IMG/VR virus record: IMGVR_UViG_3300017788_000046
Location: 1-44,472 of that record
Strand: one strand, 5' to 3'
Source: a virus
Length of the DNA: 44,472 nt
Shown: positions 14,083 to 21,541 of the stretch, piece after piece
Position numbering within the stretch: position 1 is the first letter of the stretch
Layout of the letters: every line of letters starts with the position of its first letter
The notes under the pieces: generated by a model
Told to the model about the DNA's origin: nothing
The model's input: only the letters and a program-made list of their open reading frames with translations
Databases searched by the model: none
Program-made: the position numbers and the translations under genes

Positions 14083-14915
14083 TATTTTTCTCCCCTAAAT
14101 GGTTCGCATCGTTTACAGCCGGCAACAGGATTTATGCTGCATGCTGGGGGCCTATTATTCTCCGAAGCCCAAACTACGTCAAGTGCGGCTTCAAAGAAAG
14201 AGGCGCTGTACTCCGGGTTGTAAGAAACTACAAATTCCTTGTAATCTTGATTAGCCTTTAGCTCATAAATAAAAACTATGTCATTTGGAGCAGACTCTAA
14301 AGTTCCAGCTTCAACCATAAGATGGGCTAGATGAAGGTAAACCTGTCCTTGAAGAATATGAGTTCTAAAGGGTTGACGAATGTTTTTCCATGCTCCCTCT
14401 AGATCTGTTCCAGATATTAAAAACGGAGCTTCCATACGAATAGTCCCGGAGCCTATTGATTTAATTTCTATTAAAAAATCTTCTCCAAGACCTTTTATCC
14501 ACCCATCTGAATGCCCATAAATTTTATGTTTGGGACTAGAAAGGGGGACCTCTAAATAGTCAAGATTTTTATTTTCTGACGCTAAACCCCAGTTATCTTT
14601 TTTCCCCCAGACCCCATATAAAATACCCATATCTTTTAGATAACCTTGCCACTTTGCGTGAATAGCATGGCCCTCATCAAAAATAGACCTAAGCCGGAGT
14701 CCTGGACGATCACGTGTTTCTACGTAATTACCCTTTAAGGCGTGAAAGGCTGCAAGAGCACACCACTCCGGCTTAATTAAATCTGAAGGGTGAAGAATAT
14801 CCTGACGTCTTTCCTCAAAAGGTTGAACTAAGATATGACGTTCTACTGCCCCAATTAAACGAGTCTCTCTTTTACCGGCATCTAAATATGCCTTTAGTTC
14901 ACCAAATTTAGCCAT
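14082..14915 (-). CDS. Cas4/RecB-like PD-(D/E)XK exonuclease with Fe-S cysteines
   Basis: A RecB-family nuclease domain: GHAIHAKWQ, then GHSDGWI (Asp137), LIEIKS (Glu150, Lys152) and a QGQVYLHL helix, i.e. the full D...ExK...Q signature. Cys52 in an EWCALAAFHAL helix and a C-terminal C-x7-C-x2-C (259, 267, 270) match the four cysteines that hold a 4Fe-4S cluster in Cas4 and AddB. It probably degrades 5' ends to prepare single strands for the RecA-like protein two genes upstream. I chose the ATG at 14915 because it overlaps the WhiB stop as TAATG; an ATG at 14939 would add eight residues but has no clear ribosome-binding site. Confidence 0.82.
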   Translation of the reverse strand: MAKFGELKAYLDAGKRETRLIGAVERHILVQPFEERRQDILHPSDLIKPEWCALAAFHALKGNYVETRDRPGLRLRSIFDEGHAIHAKWQGYLKDMGILYGVWGKKDNWGLASENKNLDYLEVPLSSPKHKIYGHSDGWIKGLGEDFLIEIKSIGSGTIRMEAPFLISGTDLEGAWKNIRQPFRTHILQGQVYLHLAHLMVEAGTLESAPNDIVFIYELKANQDYKEFVVSYNPEYSASFFEAALDVVWASENNRPPACSINPVAGCKRCEPFRGEK

Positions 14916-15232
14916 TAGCGTTCTTGTTTCTCCAACCATTTATCTAAGGTTAAACCTTGTTTTTCATACTTTCGCTTCATAGCATTTCTTTCTCTGTGGG
15001 ACATTCCTCCAAAGATTCCATGAAGTTCATCATTAATTATTGCTTCACGAAGACATTCTTTTCTTACTGGACACGGAGGTCGTCCGTCTTTTCCCCAGCA
15101 GATAGCTTTGGCTTTATCAGCAATTGGCTTGTATAACGTTTTGTCTCTCGGTGGAAAGAAGATCTCAGTGTCTTCGCCACGACACTTAGCTTCGTATCTC
15201 CAAGCCCAGGGAAGGTCATCCCTGTTTTCCAA
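14915..15232 (-). CDS. WhiB-like transcription factor with expanded cysteine spacing
   Basis: 105 residues. WhiB hallmarks: AKCRGEDTEIFFPP (Cys17), AKAICWGK (Cys45), PPCPVRKECL (Cys54, Cys60), a G-I-F-G-G turn and a basic SHRERNAMKRK tail. WhiB proteins hold a 4Fe-4S cluster and regulate transcription with the principal sigma factor. Usual spacing is CxxC-x5-C; here eight residues (WGKDGRPP) separate the second and third cysteines. Phage WhiBs can block host WhiB regulation (TM4 WhiB is the known example). It lies directly upstream of the exonuclease gene. Confidence 0.88.
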   Translation of the reverse strand: MENRDDLPWAWRYEAKCRGEDTEIFFPPRDKTLYKPIADKAKAICWGKDGRPPCPVRKECLREAIINDELHGIFGGMSHRERNAMKRKYEKQGLTLDKWLEKQER

Positions 15233-15550
15233 TTAATCTCCTTGTATAGAGTTACGTAGTTCAAAGAAATCCTCCTCTCCCAATATCACATAGTTTTCTC
15301 CATCTAGATGTATACCTAGAATAGGAGTTCTTCCATCAAGAATGGCTTCTTTTGTTATTTTTTTTAGAACTTCAGATTTAATAGTGACCTGTTTTTTACC
15401 AGTCCACTTGTGTTCAATCAATAGTTCTTTACTTCGCACGTCACCTTTTCTTGACCAGAAAGCACCAGAAGCAGCATTAACATAGCCACCGATAACTTTT
15501 GCTAATCTCTTCTCATGTTTACGAGATTGTTTTTGACCCTCAGTCTTCAC
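15233..15550 (-). CDS. Hjc-like PD-(D/E)XK nuclease (Holliday junction resolvase type)
   Basis: 105 residues, the normal size of minimal Hjc/VRR-type nucleases. Conserved order: Glu13 in a helix, GDVRSKE (Asp37), LLIEHKWT (Glu46, Lys48) and a following helix, i.e. E...D...ExK. A GAFWSRKGDVRS segment and QVTIK strand are typical of actinophage copies annotated as resolvases. It overlaps the RecA-like gene by 11 bases and is followed by the WhiB gene with no gap. It may cut branched DNA; specificity is not decided by sequence. Confidence 0.7.
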   Translation of the reverse strand: MKTEGQKQSRKHEKRLAKVIGGYVNAASGAFWSRKGDVRSKELLIEHKWTGKKQVTIKSEVLKKITKEAILDGRTPILGIHLDGENYVILGEEDFFELRNSIQGD

Positions 15551-16595
15551 TGTTGATCACTAATACTGGACTAGTCTTTAGTGTATCTAGTACTGCTTTG
15601 CTAATTTCTTCACTTAGCTCAATTTCTTCCCTAAGGGAATCAATTAATGCCGGTGCACCTTGCCACTTACGTTCGCCGTAGTACATCCACCCTCCACGAC
15701 GATCTACTATCCCGTTTAGGATAGACAAAGCAACAATTTCCTTGGCTCTATCATACTCCCCTGAATCGATAATTCCCCCGTCCGCAAAGTAAAAGTCCAA
15801 ATACGCGGTTTGCTGGGGTGGGAAAGTTTTATTTTTAATGGTTCGTACTCTGATGGTCTGTCCGACACGTTTTTTGTCCTGTCCTGTTCCGATTTCTAAC
15901 CACTCATCTCTCTTTACCTCACAGCGAATACTGTAGGCGTAGTCCTTACCTAAACCTCCTGGGGTGGTGCGAGGATCTCCGTGAATGACCCCAATCTTCA
16001 TACGGTACTGATTAATCATCATTCCAAGGATTGGACGCTCTTCCTCAACAAGGTCACGTTTTGTCGCAGCTCCAACCTTACGGAAGAACTTATTTGTGAG
16101 CATAGCTCCTCGTCCAACAGTAAACTCTTCCATAGTTTTTTCATCCTCCGCCGAAGGTACAAGCGCAGGTAAAGAGTCGATAACAACCATATCAACAGAC
16201 TTAGACTCAGCAAACTTAATAACAGCGTCAAAAGCATCCTCCATGCTATTTGTTTCCACTAATAAGACTCGATCAGTATCGACTCCACACATTTGTGCGT
16301 ATCCGTTGTCGAACTGCTCTGCAGCAATCCAAACAACAGTAAAGTTTGGATCTAAAACTTGATTTGCAGCTATAGTCTTTAAAGCTATAGCAGTTTTACC
16401 GTGTGAAGCTTCTCCTACAACTTCTACCCAGTGATTCATAGGCCAACCTCCACCGAGTACAACATCTAGCGTAAGAGAGCCAGTTGTTATCCTCTTAGGA
16501 ACTTTGGTCATGCTTGCAGGTACAACAGTGTTGTCACCCAACTTTTTATTTATTAGAGCAGCAACTTTTAATACTTCAGAGTTCAGGGTCATCAT
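15540..16595 (-). CDS. RecA-like recombinase
   Basis: 351 residues. RecA core: TGSLTLDVVLGGGWPMNHWVE, Walker A GEASHGKT (61-68), VVIDSLPALVPS as Walker B, and NQYRMKIGVIHGDPRTTPGG in the L2/strand-invasion region followed by an R-V-T-I-K-N-K core. The layout is that of RecA, with a short helical C-terminus. It would load on single strands made by the exonuclease and drive strand exchange for recombination-dependent replication or repair. Catalytic motifs are intact. It is in an ATGA-type junction with the zinc-ribbon gene upstream. Confidence 0.92.
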   Translation of the reverse strand: MMTLNSEVLKVAALINKKLGDNTVVPASMTKVPKRITTGSLTLDVVLGGGWPMNHWVEVVGEASHGKTAIALKTIAANQVLDPNFTVVWIAAEQFDNGYAQMCGVDTDRVLLVETNSMEDAFDAVIKFAESKSVDMVVIDSLPALVPSAEDEKTMEEFTVGRGAMLTNKFFRKVGAATKRDLVEEERPILGMMINQYRMKIGVIHGDPRTTPGGLGKDYAYSIRCEVKRDEWLEIGTGQDKKRVGQTIRVRTIKNKTFPPQQTAYLDFYFADGGIIDSGEYDRAKEIVALSILNGIVDRRGGWMYYGERKWQGAPALIDSLREEIELSEEISKAVLDTLKTSPVLVINSED

Positions 16596-16972
16596 TAGCC
16601 TAGTCTTTCTACGATAGTTTGTGGATTAAAACCGGATCCTACAGCAGGTTGCTTTGCTGGTACAGCTGGGGCACCATCGGTAGGGATTCCAGTACCTGTT
16701 CCAGATTGAACTAACGGGTAGCCGCAGTCATAGCAACGTTTTAAATTTGTACCTTGGGGCGCCATATAATTTCCTGAATTACATCCAGGACAACGATCTA
16801 CCTGGCGAGCGCTTTGCGCTTTAGTAACGGTTTGATCTCTCTCGGGATCGTATGTAACTGGAGTATTTTGAAGTGGCGAGTACCTATACGGTACCGAAGG
16901 TTTTGGGGATGTTGGGGGTACTGAAGGTACGTTTGGTTGTGATAGTTTTTTAGTCCACCAGTCATTAGTCAT
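16595..16972 (-). CDS. Proline-rich zinc-ribbon protein, 125 aa
   Basis: Pro/Ser-rich N-terminal half, then DRCPGCNSGNYMAP and RCYDCGYPLV: two CxxC pairs about 17 residues apart, a zinc ribbon, then a Gly/Pro/Ala tail. Function unknown; many actinophages carry a similar ribbon beside recombination genes, which I recall only in general. It overlaps the 147-aa gene upstream by 8 bases. Confidence 0.65.
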   Translation of the reverse strand: MTNDWWTKKLSQPNVPSVPPTSPKPSVPYRYSPLQNTPVTYDPERDQTVTKAQSARQVDRCPGCNSGNYMAPQGTNLKRCYDCGYPLVQSGTGTGIPTDGAPAVPAKQPAVGSGFNPQTIVERLG

Positions 16973-17408
16973 TAGGTATCACCTCTGTGTGTAGTAGTCG
17001 TAAATCCATAAGTGAAGATATACAAGAAACAGCAGATGAGATAGAAATTATCTTAAAAAGTTTTTTTAATTCAGACAAGTCCTTTTCATCTATTGAAAAA
17101 GAACCGTCGTCTTTTTTAGATTCAAGTACATAGGCAAAACTAGCAATTTCTGCGGAGATATCTGCATGGGTGTCTATAATTGGCATTAAAGAAACAAACC
17201 TTTGTAACCTCAAATCGCTGGCTCGTTCCTCCATCTCATGTACTTCTTCAGATATGGGAGGTAAGCCTATAAGATTTGCTATTTCTTCTGTTGATTCAAA
17301 AGCAGAATCATAAACCACTTGTCGTATCAACACGGGAAGTGGAATATTAATTACACTTAACTCCGGTTCTTTCTTATTCTTACGCTTTTTATTTATAAAT
17401 TTAAACAT
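16965..17408 (-). CDS. Hypothetical helical protein, 147 aa
   Basis: A Lys-rich first 15 residues, then alternating hydrophobic helices (IPLPVLIRQVVYDSAFEST, DTHADISAEIASFAYVLESK, KLFKIISISSAVSCISSLMD). It could be membrane-proximal or oligomeric; no family seen. Its ATG overlaps the stop of the 43-aa membrane protein as TAATG. Confidence 0.6.
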   Translation of the reverse strand: MFKFINKKRKNKKEPELSVINIPLPVLIRQVVYDSAFESTEEIANLIGLPPISEEVHEMEERASDLRLQRFVSLMPIIDTHADISAEIASFAYVLESKKDDGSFSIDEKDLSELKKLFKIISISSAVSCISSLMDLRLLHTEVIPND

Positions 17409-17539
17409 TAGTTCAACCTTATCAATATAAGAATCTGTATAAAAAGGGTCGCTAATGGAATAATTGTTCTTATAAGTTCCATAGTATGATTATGTTCGTC
17501 TAACTTTCGTTCAAGACGATTTCTAGCAAAAGTCGTCAC
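17408..17539 (-). CDS. 43-aa single-helix membrane protein
   Basis: Frame read in the gap between the polymerase and the 147-aa gene. GTG start at 17539 forms a GTGA overlap with the polymerase stop, with GGGGAG seven bases ahead. Its stop forms TAATG with the next gene. A charged helix (NRLERKLDEHNHT) is followed by one hydrophobic segment (IIPLATLFIQILILI) ending in Arg-Leu-Asn. It is probably anchored in the inner membrane with its charged N-terminus in the cytoplasm. Function unknown. Confidence 0.7.
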   Translation of the reverse strand: MTTFARNRLERKLDEHNHTMELIRTIIPLATLFIQILILIRLN

Positions 17540-19512
17540 TTTGCTTCTCCCCATTTGCTTACCACCTTTACGTCTGCAATCATAGGAACTTTAAGGGCAT
17601 TTACGCCTTCCATAGCCTCTCTGACTGCATTAACAGTCTCTTCAGCTAAATGATTAGGGGTTATAGTAACCAATTCATCATGAACAGTCAAAATCAGGTT
17701 TGATTCCTGGGGGATAAGGTTTCTAGCCCGTACCATAGCTACTTTTATAAGGTCTGCAGCTGAACCTTGAATTACCGTGTTAAATGCCTGACGCTCTGCT
17801 CTAGCACGTTTCCACTGCTCTTTAGATCTTAGATCTGGTATATAACGTCTACGTTTTAATAGCGTACTGGCATAGGGCATAGGAGTTTGTCTACGGCAAT
17901 CGCTTATTACTCTTTTTTTATATAAATTTACAGCGGGAAATTTACGCGAAAACGTATCTAGTAGGTTTCTGGCCTCTGTTAAAGAACACCCAATTTCGTT
18001 AGCAATTTTGTCTGGTCCAACACCATATGCCAGAGATAGTACAAGAACTTTTCCGGCTTTTCTATCAACACCCACAGTATTACCAATAGCCGTGTAAATA
18101 TCCTCCCCGTTTAGGTACGCAGAGATCATAGTCCGATCCTGACTAAACGAAGCAATTATTCTAGGCTCTATTTGACTGTAGTCAGCAACCACTAATTTGT
18201 GTCCCGGGGGAGCAACAAAGAGATTTCTAATTGCTTTTCCATTAGCCGTGTGTGGAGCAGGAACGTTTTGCAAATTAGGGTTTCTACTAGAAAAACGTCC
18301 GGTCTCAGTGCCGTACTGTACAAAATCTGTGTGTATTCGATTTTTATATAAAAGTCGCTCTTTAGCAACAATTTTAGACTTACCGGCAAGGGTGCGAGTA
18401 ACGTCTCCACCTAAATACGGAATTACATAAGTAGTTAAAAGCTTGTTTAAGTCAGAGTAAGTCATCAAGGCATCTACAAGAGAGTCTCTACCCCGGAACT
18501 TTTCTAGAGCCGGCTCAGATACAGAAAAATCATGGACTGTAAGGGGAGTTCCTTTTTCTGCGTGTGCTTTTCCAGCAGGGGTAAGCACAGTCGGTTTTAT
18601 CCCTCTACCGCCTTCTTTCTTTGATGTGAAAAGAAGGCGCTGCTTTTCAGGAACGGAGTTAATGTTAAATGCCTTACCAGCTAAAGAGTAAATTTCTGCT
18701 TTCGTGTCTTCTAGCTGTTTCTCTAAATCTATCTTTAATTGTGAAAGTTGAGCTACATCTATATCTGCACCTCGAAGCTCCATCTCACATATTACCTGCA
18801 ATACATCCATCTCAAGAGAAAATATGCCAAATAAAGAATCAGAGTCTAATTGCTTTGAGTAGTGAAGGTACAGTTTCCAGGTCCACTCGGCATCAAGTCC
18901 AGCGTAAGTAGCTACCTCATCAAAAGAATATTTTTCAATTTCTTTTCCAACACCCTTTACCATGTCATAATTAAATTCTCTTTTTAAACAATCGTCTAAA
19001 CCTAAACCGATACGATGAAGATTATTTAATACAAAAGCAGCGTTTAAAGTACAAAAATATTTAGGTTCTGGAAGACCGCCAATGTATTTAGAAACACTTT
19101 GTAAATCAAACTTAAGGTTGTGTCCTCCCTTGACCTTGTCACTGTTAAATAAAGGCTTTAAAGCTTTAAATACTTCTGCAGGAGTAAGTTGTTCTGGAGC
19201 TGATGAGAAAACTTTTGTTGCTTTTTTTTCATCTTTGCTGTAATCCTGAGGCCTTAACTCTAAACCCTTCTCTACACGAAGGTGTGCAGAAGGAAGCAAA
19301 GGATACTCTGTACGAATATGTTGACCGTTTGGATGACCCATAGGGATAACATCAACGCGATCATATGTGGCAAGTGCAATCCAGACTACTTTATTTTGTC
19401 TGGGATCTCCGCGATGATTACCCATAGTTTCTACGTCAAAAACAAACGCATCTACTTTGCTATACGCATCGACTACTTCTTGTAGTTGATCTAAAGTATA
19501 GATGACTTTCAC
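17536..19512 (-). CDS. Family A DNA polymerase with 3'-5' exonuclease domain (Leu762 type)
   Basis: 658 residues. The N-terminal DEDD exonuclease domain has FDVETMG (Asp26, Glu28), GGHNLKFDL and AGLDAEW. The polymerase domain has GRFSSRNPNLQNVP, motif A VVADYSQIEPRI (Asp444), motif B DRKAGKVLVLSLAYG (484-497) and motif C LTVHDELV (His611-Asp-Glu). There is no 5' nuclease domain, as usual for phage PolA. In motif B the residue equal to E. coli Phe762 is Leu (492). Phage Pol I types differ at this site (Phe/Tyr/Leu), with proposed links to replication rate and lifestyle. It starts with a GTG at 19512 and is the main replicative polymerase of this module. Confidence 0.95.
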   Translation of the reverse strand: MKVIYTLDQLQEVVDAYSKVDAFVFDVETMGNHRGDPRQNKVVWIALATYDRVDVIPMGHPNGQHIRTEYPLLPSAHLRVEKGLELRPQDYSKDEKKATKVFSSAPEQLTPAEVFKALKPLFNSDKVKGGHNLKFDLQSVSKYIGGLPEPKYFCTLNAAFVLNNLHRIGLGLDDCLKREFNYDMVKGVGKEIEKYSFDEVATYAGLDAEWTWKLYLHYSKQLDSDSLFGIFSLEMDVLQVICEMELRGADIDVAQLSQLKIDLEKQLEDTKAEIYSLAGKAFNINSVPEKQRLLFTSKKEGGRGIKPTVLTPAGKAHAEKGTPLTVHDFSVSEPALEKFRGRDSLVDALMTYSDLNKLLTTYVIPYLGGDVTRTLAGKSKIVAKERLLYKNRIHTDFVQYGTETGRFSSRNPNLQNVPAPHTANGKAIRNLFVAPPGHKLVVADYSQIEPRIIASFSQDRTMISAYLNGEDIYTAIGNTVGVDRKAGKVLVLSLAYGVGPDKIANEIGCSLTEARNLLDTFSRKFPAVNLYKKRVISDCRRQTPMPYASTLLKRRRYIPDLRSKEQWKRARAERQAFNTVIQGSAADLIKVAMVRARNLIPQESNLILTVHDELVTITPNHLAEETVNAVREAMEGVNALKVPMIADVKVVSKWGEAK

Positions 19513-19521
19513 TGTTGTCCC

Positions 19522-19608
19522 CTAGTTCTTTTTACATTGGTCACATTCACAGTGACCTTCCCCATTTATATCAATCCAAAAGTAATCTAATTTTATTGCG
19601 GGATGCAA
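19522..19608 (-). CDS. Possible 28-aa peptide with TTG start
   Basis: A perfect AAGGAGG stands eleven bases ahead of a TTG. The frame encodes 28 residues ending in DINGEGHCECDQC and a Lys-Lys-Asn tail, with CECDQC plus His as a possible metal knuckle. Nine bases separate its stop from the polymerase GTG, which otherwise has no strong ribosome-binding site of its own. It could be a true peptide or a leader that couples translation into the polymerase gene. The TTG start and small size keep this tentative. Confidence 0.4.
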   Translation of the reverse strand: MHPAIKLDYFWIDINGEGHCECDQCKKN

Positions 19609-19632
19609 ATCTGATTATGCCTCCTTATTAGA

Positions 19633-19675
19633 CCGGGGACCTAGGAAAAGGAGGGGAGGAAACCTAGGCCCCCGG
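19633..19675 (-). terminator. Strong GC-rich hairpin without a U-tract after the SSB-like gene
   Basis: Minus strand CCGGGGGCCTAGG (19675-19663) and CCTAGGTCCCCGG (19645-19633) can pair over 13 positions with one G-U; the 17-base loop is pyrimidine-rich (TTTCCTCCCCTCCTTTT). No U-run follows; the next bases are TCTAATAAGGAGG. It may be a partial terminator, an RNA-stability element, or a structure that sets the ratio of SSB to polymerase. It sits 11 bases past the SSB-like stop. Confidence 0.5.
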
Positions 19676-19686
19676 CAATTGTTGGT

Positions 19687-20412
19687 TTATTGACCGGCTA
19701 GAAGTTCTTTTGCAATTTCTTCTAAATCAGCTGCAGTAGAAACACGAAGTGCTTCAGGACCCAAAGGCTTTAGCTTAGAAAGCATTTCCGCGGCTGCTGC
19801 AGGATCAATTTCCCAATCCTCAACAAGATCCCGTTCTTTTACGGGAACAATTGAATAGGAGGTTTTTGTACCTTGACCAGACTTACTAACTGCCCAATAA
19901 ATATCTGGACGATTGAGTGGTCCAGTCTTTTTATCAGCGTTTAGTTTTTCTAGTTGACCGCAGAGACGTACTCCAACAGTCATGAACTGAACTTCTGGTT
20001 CAGATTCTAAATCGGTCAAGTTAACTACGGAGAAGGCAAACTTTTGTTCTGGTTTATTTCCTACTCGGCATAAAGGATCTCCATCCCAACCGATAAAGGA
20101 CTTTTTACCTGGACGATTTACCCAGTGCTGCAAAAAGCTCAAAGGCTCTGCAGATATAAATTTAATTAACTGGACATTTTCTTCAAACTTAAAATCAGTT
20201 GTGAAGGATTTACTTGCGTTAGCTACTGCTTTTTTAGCAGCGGACCAACCGGATTGAATTGCTGAAGAACGTTCTGCTACTTCAGTTTCATCTTCTGGCT
20301 CAAACATCTCTGTAGAAGATGTTGCGTCTAGATTTTCTTCTTCGGAAACGTAAGAAGCTACGCTTGGTGCTTCTTTACGAATACGTAGTGGATTTGTTGT
20401 CTGAACTCCCAT
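19687..20412 (-). CDS. Probable single-stranded DNA-binding protein (OB-fold)
   Basis: 241 residues from the chosen start. An acidic, Ser-rich N-terminus precedes a beta-rich core: NVQLIKFISAEPLSFLQHWV, KKSFIGWDGDPLCRVGNKPE and FAFSVVNL, then a strand VQFMTVGVRL and GPLNRPDIYWAVSKSG. This order resembles phage gp32/gp2.5-like SSBs, with a charged helical C-terminus. I favour the ATG at 20412, preceded by AAAGGA, over an ATG at 20451 that overlaps the upstream stop (TAATG) but has no ribosome-binding site. The position between a DNA-binding regulator and the polymerase fits an SSB. The family call is by fold pattern, not by a diagnostic motif. Confidence 0.55.
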   Translation of the reverse strand: MGVQTTNPLRIRKEAPSVASYVSEEENLDATSSTEMFEPEDETEVAERSSAIQSGWSAAKKAVANASKSFTTDFKFEENVQLIKFISAEPLSFLQHWVNRPGKKSFIGWDGDPLCRVGNKPEQKFAFSVVNLTDLESEPEVQFMTVGVRLCGQLEKLNADKKTGPLNRPDIYWAVSKSGQGTKTSYSIVPVKERDLVEDWEIDPAAAAEMLSKLKPLGPEALRVSTAADLEEIAKELLAGQ

Positions 20413-20450
20413 TTGGGTGGTTCCTTTCTTATCGGCCTTCGGCATAAGCA

Positions 20451-20924
20451 TTAGGCATTGGCATTGGTTTCTTGCGTGTGAATCTTAGTCCAGTTTTCCA
20501 GTAACTCTACTGAAAGATCTGAATTACGATTCCATTCAATCCTAGGAGACTCTATGAGACCCCTGGACTGAAAACTTTCTACAGCAGACTCTATCATAGC
20601 TCGGCTGTACATGCGCCATCCGGGCTCTTTTTTTCCATCAACAACCCTAGCTTTTAATCTATAGGGAGCTCTGGGTATGTAACCCTTTCTTTCCCACAAT
20701 CTGATTGTAACTAGAGGCCTGTTCAAGGCCAAGCACAAAGACCCGGCACTAAATAGTTCTACTGAATTACCGTTAGGTAAATTTTTTATTTTTCCTTGAG
20801 ATTCCCAAGAATCTTTATCTGCTTTTTTAATTGGTTCAGGAAAGGACATTGACTTACGTTTACGTTTAGAGCCAGGATAATACTGGTCTACGTTTTTAAA
20901 CATTTCATCAATGGTGTCTGGCAT
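20451..20924 (-). CDS. MerR/excisionase-like winged-helix DNA-binding protein
   Basis: 157 residues with a helix-turn-helix and wing: ELFSAGSLCLALNRPLVTIR, then LWERKGYIPRAPYRLK and GWRMYSRAMIESAVESF. This is the MerR-like arrangement (recognition helix ending in W-E-R-x-G, then a wing with P-R-x-x-Y-R). The N-terminal 45 residues are basic and Ser-rich. It may regulate the replication operon or act as a replication accessory; it has no recombinase partner here. It is followed by the SSB-like gene. Confidence 0.65.
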   Translation of the reverse strand: MPDTIDEMFKNVDQYYPGSKRKRKSMSFPEPIKKADKDSWESQGKIKNLPNGNSVELFSAGSLCLALNRPLVTIRLWERKGYIPRAPYRLKARVVDGKKEPGWRMYSRAMIESAVESFQSRGLIESPRIEWNRNSDLSVELLENWTKIHTQETNANA

Positions 20925-20925
20925 T

Positions 20926-21366
20926 TTAATCTTTCTTAGGAATAAATGCCCAAGTAACCTTTTTAGGAAACATGGTGTCTATGTCTTCTTCGGTTAGTTT
21001 ACCCTCGTAAAGGGCAGCCATAACCTCATCCTCTGCAACTGTAGGGATTGACTTTATGCAGCGATCTGCTAATCCTTTTTTTGTAAGGATCAAAATAGCA
21101 GCATCCATATCTAAACCTAAAGATACTTTTCTCTGACGTTGTAGTCGTCTAAACCCGTCTACTTCTTCAGGCAACTCAAAATTTATATGCCCACGATCAT
21201 CTTCTACGCCATTTTCAATTACGTATTGATTTAACTCCTCTTTTAAAGCATTTTGTTCTTTAGTCAAAGAATCAATCCGAGTTTTAAAAGAAATGAAGTC
21301 CCTAAATTTTTGAATTAAGGGGTCTACTACGGGTATTACTCTTGGTGGCTTTGCTATTTTTGGCAT
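20926..21366 (-). CDS. Hypothetical coiled-coil protein, 146 aa
   Basis: Pro/Val-rich N-terminus, then a coiled-coil helix (FISFKTRIDSLTKEQNALKE with heptad-like hydrophobics) and a C-terminal alpha/beta region ending in DTMFPKKVTWAFIPKKD. I recognise no family. It is one base ahead of the MerR-like gene and downstream of the ribbon-helix-helix gene. Confidence 0.65.
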   Translation of the reverse strand: MPKIAKPPRVIPVVDPLIQKFRDFISFKTRIDSLTKEQNALKEELNQYVIENGVEDDRGHINFELPEEVDGFRRLQRQRKVSLGLDMDAAILILTKKGLADRCIKSIPTVAEDEVMAALYEGKLTEEDIDTMFPKKVTWAFIPKKD

Positions 21367-21384
21367 TTTCCCTCCTCAGGTTTG

Positions 21385-21528
21385 TTAGTCTGAAATGTAT
21401 TCTTTCAGAGCTTCTATAATAACATCGGTGATGGTTCTGTTGTCAAGTGCAGCTTTTTCCTTTACTGCGCTCCAAAGTTCATTGGGTACCCTAATTGTTC
21501 GAGTAGGGGTTTTAGGTGAGTTTGGCAA
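21385..21528 (-). CDS. Ribbon-helix-helix DNA-binding protein, 47 aa
   Basis: Frame read in the gap. TTG start at 21528 with AAGGAG six bases ahead. The product has the CopG/Arc layout: beta strand TRTIRVPNELW, helix AVKEKAALDN, turn, then helix ITDVIIEALKEYI. Residues Thr/Arg in the strand would contact DNA as a dimer. Likely a small transcriptional regulator of the replication genes. The fold call is strong even though the gene is short. Confidence 0.75.
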   Translation of the reverse strand: MPNSPKTPTRTIRVPNELWSAVKEKAALDNRTITDVIIEALKEYISD

Positions 21529-21541
21529 AAGATCTCCTTGT

